From NCBI GenBank assembly GCA_007570785.1, contig ML662442.1, positions 62,356,285-62,420,284 on the forward strand: DNA of 64,000 nucleotides. Reading direction: 5' to 3'. The notes under the pieces are model-generated. The model ran no database searches and was not told the origin of the DNA. It saw only the letters and a program-made list of their open reading frames with translations. This DNA is from Antilocapra americana (taxonomy: Eukaryota > Chordata > Mammalia > Artiodactyla > Antilocapridae). This document shows positions 59,216 through 64,000 of the stretch, piece after piece. A program made the translations under genes and the position numbers. Each line of letters begins with the position of its first letter. Position 1 is the stretch's first letter.

Positions 59216-59990
59216 CCAAATTCATACAGGAACATGGGACAAGATAGAAGATATAGATTAAGAAGCCAGGGCTGAACACAGTTCAATCCAAGAGAGAGGA
59301 ATGGAAAGTCAGTAAGGAAGGATAGCCAAAAAAGGGTAAGAATCTTAGAAACATCCATATACTGAGTATAGAATACAAGAAAAATGTATTTATAATGGAG
59401 ACAGAGGTACCTATGTCATACGCCAGAGAATAAAGAATCAGAGAAGTTTAATGCAGTAGAAAACCAAGGAGTCAAGAATTATTACACATCACATGGAACT
59501 GAACAAAAGCCCATTCATGGTTGCTAGATAGAGCTGATAAATGACCTTTCAAGACATACTGTTAGTGAAGTTCTAGTGTGGAAAACAGACTGCAGTAGAT
59601 CAAATAAGTAAGGTTGAATGAGTAGAAGCAATGAAAATGAAGTGGTAATACCCCAAACCTCAGAGTTTGACAACAAAACTAACAAATGCCCAGATATAAT
59701 AGCTAGTGGAGACAGTAAAGTCAATTGATGACTTGCAGCTCTGTGCACATTGGATTTGATGGAGATAGTGAAGACTGGGAGATTGAAGGAATTATTGGGG
59801 AGTGGAGAAGCAAGCAGATGAAGGAGCCAAGTCAATATAGCATTTGGAGTATGGAGCAGAATATAGAAGGAGAAGAGACAGAGAAGCCTTCATCCAAAGC
59901 TATATATGAAAGGACAACTTGTATTTCAAGTATTTCCACAGATTTTTTCCCCCAAAACAAATATTCCATAGAAAAGAAATTTTTATAGCT
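59216..59990. other. Unassigned intron sequence
   Basis: About 59740-59890 (gatggagatagtgaagactg, gggagtggagaagcaagcag) has the look of an old repeat; no family is assigned. The 87-codon + frame at 59725-59988 has no domain. Confidence 0.42.
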
Positions 59991-60575
59991 TTATTTTATT
60001 GGGCTCCAAAATCACTGCAGTTGGTGACTGCAGCCATGAAAGTAAAAGACACTTGCTCCTTGAAAGAAAAACTATGACAAGCATAACAGCCTATTAAAAA
60101 GCAGAGACATTACTTTGCCAACAAAGATCCATCTAATCAAAGCTGTGGTTTTTTTAGTAGTTATGTATGGATATGAGAGTTGGACCGTAAAGAAAGTTGA
60201 GCACCAAAGAATTGTTGCTTTTGAACTGTGGTGTTGGAGAAGATTCCTGAGAGTCCCAGGACTGCAAGGAGATCAAACCAGTCCATCCTAAAGGAAATCA
60301 TGCCTGAATATTCATTGGAGGAACTGATGCTAAGCCTGAAGCTCCAATACTTTGGCCACCTGATGCAAAGAGCTGACTCATTGGAAAAGACCCTGATTCT
60401 GTGAAAGATTGAAGGCAGGAGGAGAAGGGGACGACAGAGGATGAGATGGTTGGATGGCATCACAGACTCAATGGACATGAATTTGAGTACTCCAGGATAT
60501 GATGAAGGACAGGGAGGCCTTGTGTGCTGCAGTTCATGGGGTCGCAAAGAGTCAGACACAACTGAGTGACTGAAC
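59991..60575 (+). mobile_element. BovB LINE 3' fragment, plus strand
   Basis: attgggctccaaaatcactg, ggagaagattcctgagagtc, aagattgaaggcaggaggag, ending aactgagtgactgaacc. The RT core is absent. The 139-codon minus frame at 60161-60580 is its shadow. Confidence 0.92.
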
Positions 60576-60739
60576 CACAAATAACTGACTTGTTACAAAG
60601 ATTCTCTCCAGTGATATATACCTTTTGGGGAAGACACATTAGCTGGAAACAATACCAAGAAATGCTTGTTTTCATTTCTTATAAAGAGATTATTTGGTAC
60701 AGTTGATGGATAAATAGAAGCAAAGGACTTTTGTTATTG

Positions 60740-60988
60740 TTCATTTGCTCAGTCATGGCCAACTATTTGCAACCCCATGGACTGCAGCACGCCAGCATCC
60801 CCTGTCCTTCACCATCTCCCGAAGTTTGCTCAAACTCTTGTCCATTGAGTCAGTGCTGCCATCCAACCGTCTCATCTTCTGTCTTCCTCTTCTCCTCCTG
60901 CCTTCAATCTTTCCCAGCATCAGGGTCTTTTCTAATGAGTTGACTCTTCACATCCGGTGGCCAAAGTATTGGAGCTTCACCTTCAGCA
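60740..60988 (-). mobile_element. BovB LINE 3' fragment, minus strand
   Basis: tcatttgctcagtcatggcc, catgggactgcagcac-like sequence and ccttcaatctttcccagcat, to ggccaaagtattggagcttc. It lies within 170 bp of the oppositely oriented copy at 59991-60575. Confidence 0.9.
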
Positions 60989-61029
60989 GAGAATAAATAA
61001 TTAACCCTAGGAGGTGTGCTCTGTCATTT

Positions 61030-61218
61030 AATACATCAGACTCTTTGCAACCCCCGTGGACTGTAGTCCACCAGGCTTCTCTGTCCATGGGATTTCCCAG
61101 CAAGAATACTGAAGTGGGTTGCCATTTCCTCCTGCAGGGTATCTTCCTGACCCAGGGATCGACGCAAGTCTCCTGTATTGCAGGCAGGTTCTTTCCACTA
61201 AGCTACCCAGGAAGCCCT
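61030..61218 (-). repeat. Bov-tA SINE, minus strand
   Basis: atacatcagactctttgcaa through gaagtgggttgccatttcc to ctacccaggaagccct. Confidence 0.87.
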
Positions 61219-63580
61219 ATTCCTAGGAAATACAGTTTCTCAATTAAAGGATGATATTAAAACAACCTTTTAAAAAAATTACTTAAATAAGTACTTGACT
61301 AAGTAATTATATGGAGTTATATCATCAGTGTATACCTTAGGGTGAATGAAATAGACAATGATTTTAATATTATGGAAATGAACACTTGTAGCTTGGGGAA
61401 AAACCATCTGGTAACAGTATCATGCATCTATTTAAAAGTGCTTCTTATTTCACAACCTAGGTGGAAGCAAAAAGGATTCACTCATGAAAACTGTTAGATG
61501 ATTCAAAAACAAGTTCTAATGATGCCTAAGCATGAATATCAGAGATGCTTGGAAGAGTATAGAAAAAAGTTGTTTTATGAAATGTGAATGAGAGAGCAGT
61601 TTCTCATTAGTATTACTACTATTACTATAAGCCCTCAGGTGAACAGGTTGAATCAATTGTTCGTGTTGTATATTATTGACCCGTAAAAGGCCTCTTTTTC
61701 TATGTAGTTATTTGTTGTTTTCCCCCATCTCCACCCTCATTACTCTCTTATATTATATATATTATATATTCTCTTCATATATTATATGACTTTATTATAA
61801 GTAGGTATGGGAAATACATTCATAAATCAAATATTGTAACAAATCAAACATTTTTCTTTGCATCTTGAGTCTCAACATCTGGAATATTCAAATTACATGT
61901 TGACTCTTTTCTTTGGAAAAATGGCAGTTACTTTTAATTCTAATTTTCTTAAATTGATTTAAGGAAATTAAGAACTAATTTACCTTGATCTTTTTCTTTT
62001 TTAAGGAAACCTGTTCTAGAAGGATAATAGCATGTAATCTAAATTTTAATAATCAAAATACATTTAGAAGCTCAAAAGTTTGTGACATTATACATCTATG
62101 TTCCAATGTCCTTTCCAAACTCAGTCCCTACCTTCTATTAAATATTTTTATTAATTTAGGAAATTCTGAATAATTAAATCCTCTTTGAAATATAGGAAAC
62201 ATCCTTTGCTCCTGCCTTTCTGGACTCCCATCATTAAGAAAATGTCTAGTTGATTTTTGAACAAGCATGTTTTGTGTAATTTTGGAAGTTTATCTTAATA
62301 AAACCAAAAACCTTTTACATAGATTCACCTCTCATTACTCACAGTAATGCCAAGTGCTATAGTCCAGGCAGATATTTATTATTTTAGATATGAAAAGACA
62401 TTAGAACAGGGCTATTTTTCAGTGGAGCAGGGGAATAAAGGTTTTCTGAATTTTAGTTCCTTATAGAGCTCCCTGTAATGAGCTCTTAGAAGACATTGAG
62501 AAGTTGTGATTTAAAAACCTTGTTTAATCAGCCATGGCGAGCTGTGTTCCATTCCCAATGGAACAACTCTGAAAGGAATCTGGGTTCCTCCTCCTCCACC
62601 CAGAGCATCACCAGGAGTTGCTTTGTGGTCAGGGTCTGCCATGCGAGGCCACAGAGAGCCCAGGGCTGCGAAGCTAGGTCTCTGCTTGTCAGTATGGAGG
62701 AAACGGCAGAATACAAATCAACAGCTTTGTTTCATGAGTGTCTATTTACAATGCTGGGGTGGGACTTTTTAGACAAGCACTGCAGCATTTGCATCATCTG
62801 TCATTCAAGTTCCAATGTTGATTCCTGTCCTGTAAATGATCTTGCTTTCCTATTTTTTTTTTTTATCCTTTGTACAAGGTTACTGTCAATGTCAGCCTAT
62901 GTAAACCTCAAGCATACATTGTATGGGGTTCAGCACACATGTTGGAAGGAAAGAATTTTATTTAATGAAAAAGGATAACAGCATTCTTTCACACTAAGCA
63001 TATTTGATTGCACAAGGGAAAGTGTATCTTCTTTGGAAATTTTGATTAAATTTTATCATGATATAAAATTTGCTGCTTTATTTCCTTTTCTTTGACCAAC
63101 AACATTCTCTAGCATAGCTTATAGTCTAGGTAAAGTGCCTGTGAAATGGAGTGATGTCTTTGTTGAAAGCATTCAGACCCACAGAAAGTGGGTGACCCTT
63201 GGTGATGAGTAGAAATCTCCCAGTTTTAATAAAGATCCTTCTCTGTTTGGGAATTGTAAAGCTCAAGCCACACACTAGGAAAAATGACAGGAGGGGCTGT
63301 GTTTGGCTCCCTGGAAATTAACCTATTTCAGCAAACCTGCAATACCAGGGAAAAGAATACATGTATTTATATGTATGCCAGGCTTGTAATTGATAGGTAA
63401 GGTTCGTATAAAGGTTACTCCTAAAGAAATGTCTATTATCCTCAATCCGCACACTCATGATTTCTGTTTCTTCCAAATCCTGCCCTCTAGAACAATAAAA
63501 TAATTTAAAAATAATAAGCAAAGCATGGTTTAATAGCCAGTCTCCTGTCCTCTAATGATGACGCATCTTCTCTCTTGTAG
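61219..63580. other. End of intron 12, mostly unassigned
   Basis: A (TA)-rich patch at about 61750-61790. 62470-62840 is G+C-richer, non-repetitive sequence holding a 160-codon chance frame (62496-62978); see findings. The last 20 bases form the exon-13 acceptor. Confidence 0.5.
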
Positions 63581-63682
63581 CTCACAGCAGCTGGAGGACA
63601 GTTGATGTTTACCGTATCATATGACCTTGAAGAAGCAAATGAAGATGCAGAACACACACTCCAGCTTATGGTTATCTTAGAG
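63581..63682 (+). CDS. LAMA2: LAMA2 exon 13 (laminin IV type A domain, continued)
   Basis: This 102-nt exon (34 codons) follows a good polypyrimidine tract and acceptor (cttctctcttgtag, AG at 63579-63580) and precedes the donor gtagag at 63683. The translation starts LTAAGGQLMFTVSYDLEEAN and ends LQLMVILE. The GGQL-FT-SYDLEE pattern is characteristic of beta strands in the L4a (laminin B) globule. The length equals the human exon I remember (c.1783-1884), and the last codon corresponds to Glu628. The donor departs from consensus: position +5 is A instead of G and +4 is G. An acidic run of Glu and Ala-Asn-Glu-Asp replaces a human poly-Glu stretch. It joins exon 12 in phase 0 across an intron of about 46.3 kb. 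Confidence 0.92.
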
Positions 63683-64000
63683 GTAGAGTATGTTTAACTG
63701 CTTTACACTCCTGTAATCTGAGGTTATTCTTACCTAACTAGTTTAACATTCATTTATATACTACTAGAGAAAAAATATTGTATCTTGTGAATTTTTTTCT
63801 GCCATTCACTCTGAGACATATCTAGAAGACTGAACATAAGTCTTGGGTTCCAATAGTAAAAGGGATTTTTAGAGCAGACTTGAAATTTAAATGTAAAACC
63901 TAAAGACCATGTTCCCCAGAATATAAGGATACTAAAAGTGTTTGAGCAAATGGCTAATTTATGTAGTTGTAGTTTTTCCATCTCTCCTTGCTTCCAAGTA
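63683..64000 (+). other. LAMA2: Start of LAMA2 intron 13
   Basis: It begins with the donor gtagag. The remainder is AT-rich with nothing recognised. Confidence 0.8.

Larger units (their letters stand above)
17321..63580 (+). other. LAMA2: LAMA2 intron 12 (about 46.3 kb as assembled)
   Basis: A phase-0 intron running from gtgagt at 17321 to tctcttgtag at 63580. It contains most of the window's repeats and a 400-N gap at 52116-52515. I found no additional frame with laminin-like cysteine spacing and acceptor/donor pairs inside it. The true length is uncertain because the gap appears to be under-sized. Confidence 0.85.
1..64000 (+). other. LAMA2: LAMA2 gene body, internal part (introns 10-13)
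   Basis: The window lies wholly inside a LAMA2 transcription unit. Three exons are recognisable by their protein sequence and by consensus splice sites, all on the + strand and all in one frame (141, 171 and 102 nt). LAMA2 encodes the laminin alpha-2 chain, secreted into basement membranes of muscle and peripheral nerve, where it pairs with beta and gamma chains in laminin-211/221. The visible coding part belongs to the short arm. No promoter, first exon or polyadenylation site of the gene is in the window. Exon numbers 11-13 are inferred from remembered human coordinates: the exon-11 codons place a cysteine at residue 527 and exon 13 ends at codon 628, both matching known human positions. 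Intron 12 takes up nearly three quarters of the window. Confidence 0.93.

Noticed and set aside
62496..62978. 160-codon + strand frame as a possible novel gene
   Set aside because: No splice partner, no recognisable domain and no signal or repeat pattern. Its local G+C content is enough to explain a long chance frame.
1..64000. CRISPR arrays, operons, bacterial defence systems or other prokaryotic systems
   Set aside because: All content is ruminant nuclear DNA. The repeated motifs are dispersed SINE/LINE copies and not regularly spaced repeats.

Overview
The window is nuclear DNA of a ruminant, most likely cattle or a close bovid. The evidence is its dense load of ruminant-specific repeats: BovB (RTE) LINE pieces on both strands, tRNA-headed Bov-tA/Bov-A SINEs, CHR/Bov-A2-type SINEs, young bovine L1 3' ends and a class II ERV solo LTR. 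There is no bacterial, phage or organellar content. The only host gene I can support is LAMA2 (laminin alpha-2 chain), on the + strand. Three coding exons are visible: 14546-14686, 17150-17320 and 63581-63682. Their lengths and codons fit human LAMA2 exons 11, 12 and 13 as I remember them. They encode the end of a short-arm laminin EGF-like (LE) region and the start of the first laminin IV type A (L4a) globule. Everything else is intron: the end of intron 10 (1-14545), all of intron 11 (2,463 bp), all of intron 12 (about 46.3 kb as assembled) and the start of intron 13.

Layout. 1-14545: AT-rich intron with SINEs near 0.4, 1.5, 3.1, 4.4, 5.6 and 11.4 kb, BovB at 2.2-2.9 (-) and 9.9-11.1 kb (+), a rearranged old L1 at 3.9-5.4 kb and an L2 remnant at 12.3 kb. 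14.5-17.3 kb: exons 11 and 12 with a SINE between them. 17.3-63.6 kb: intron 12. It holds L1 3' ends at 18.5-19.9, 26.5-27.0, 38.1-39.0 and 52.0-52.9 kb, and an 81-bp L1 tip at 25.5 kb. It also holds a 1,104-bp solo LTR at 20.45-21.55 kb, BovB pieces at 24.7, 27.7, 35.8-37.0, 45.6, 47.9-49.5, 57.6, 60.0 and 60.7 kb, two MaLR-like LTRs (42.1 and 58.8 kb), MIR/L2 relics and many SINEs. A run of 400 Ns (52116-52515) lies inside the + strand L1. 63.6-64.0 kb: exon 13 and the start of intron 13.

The three exons are spliced in order into one reading frame. Each is a multiple of three long and each junction falls between codons. No other intact protein gene, RNA gene, CRISPR array or operon was found. 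The long open frames away from the exons are either decayed L1/BovB reverse-transcriptase fragments, their antisense shadows, or chance frames in intron. I did not find a previously undescribed biological system. The points worth a second look are splice-site details of LAMA2, a nested solo LTR with readable target-site duplications, and an L1 whose assembly gap is probably mis-sized.

Family names for repeats come from recognition by eye and memory of consensus sequences, not from a search. Boundaries without a stated target-site duplication are approximate to about 5-30 bp.
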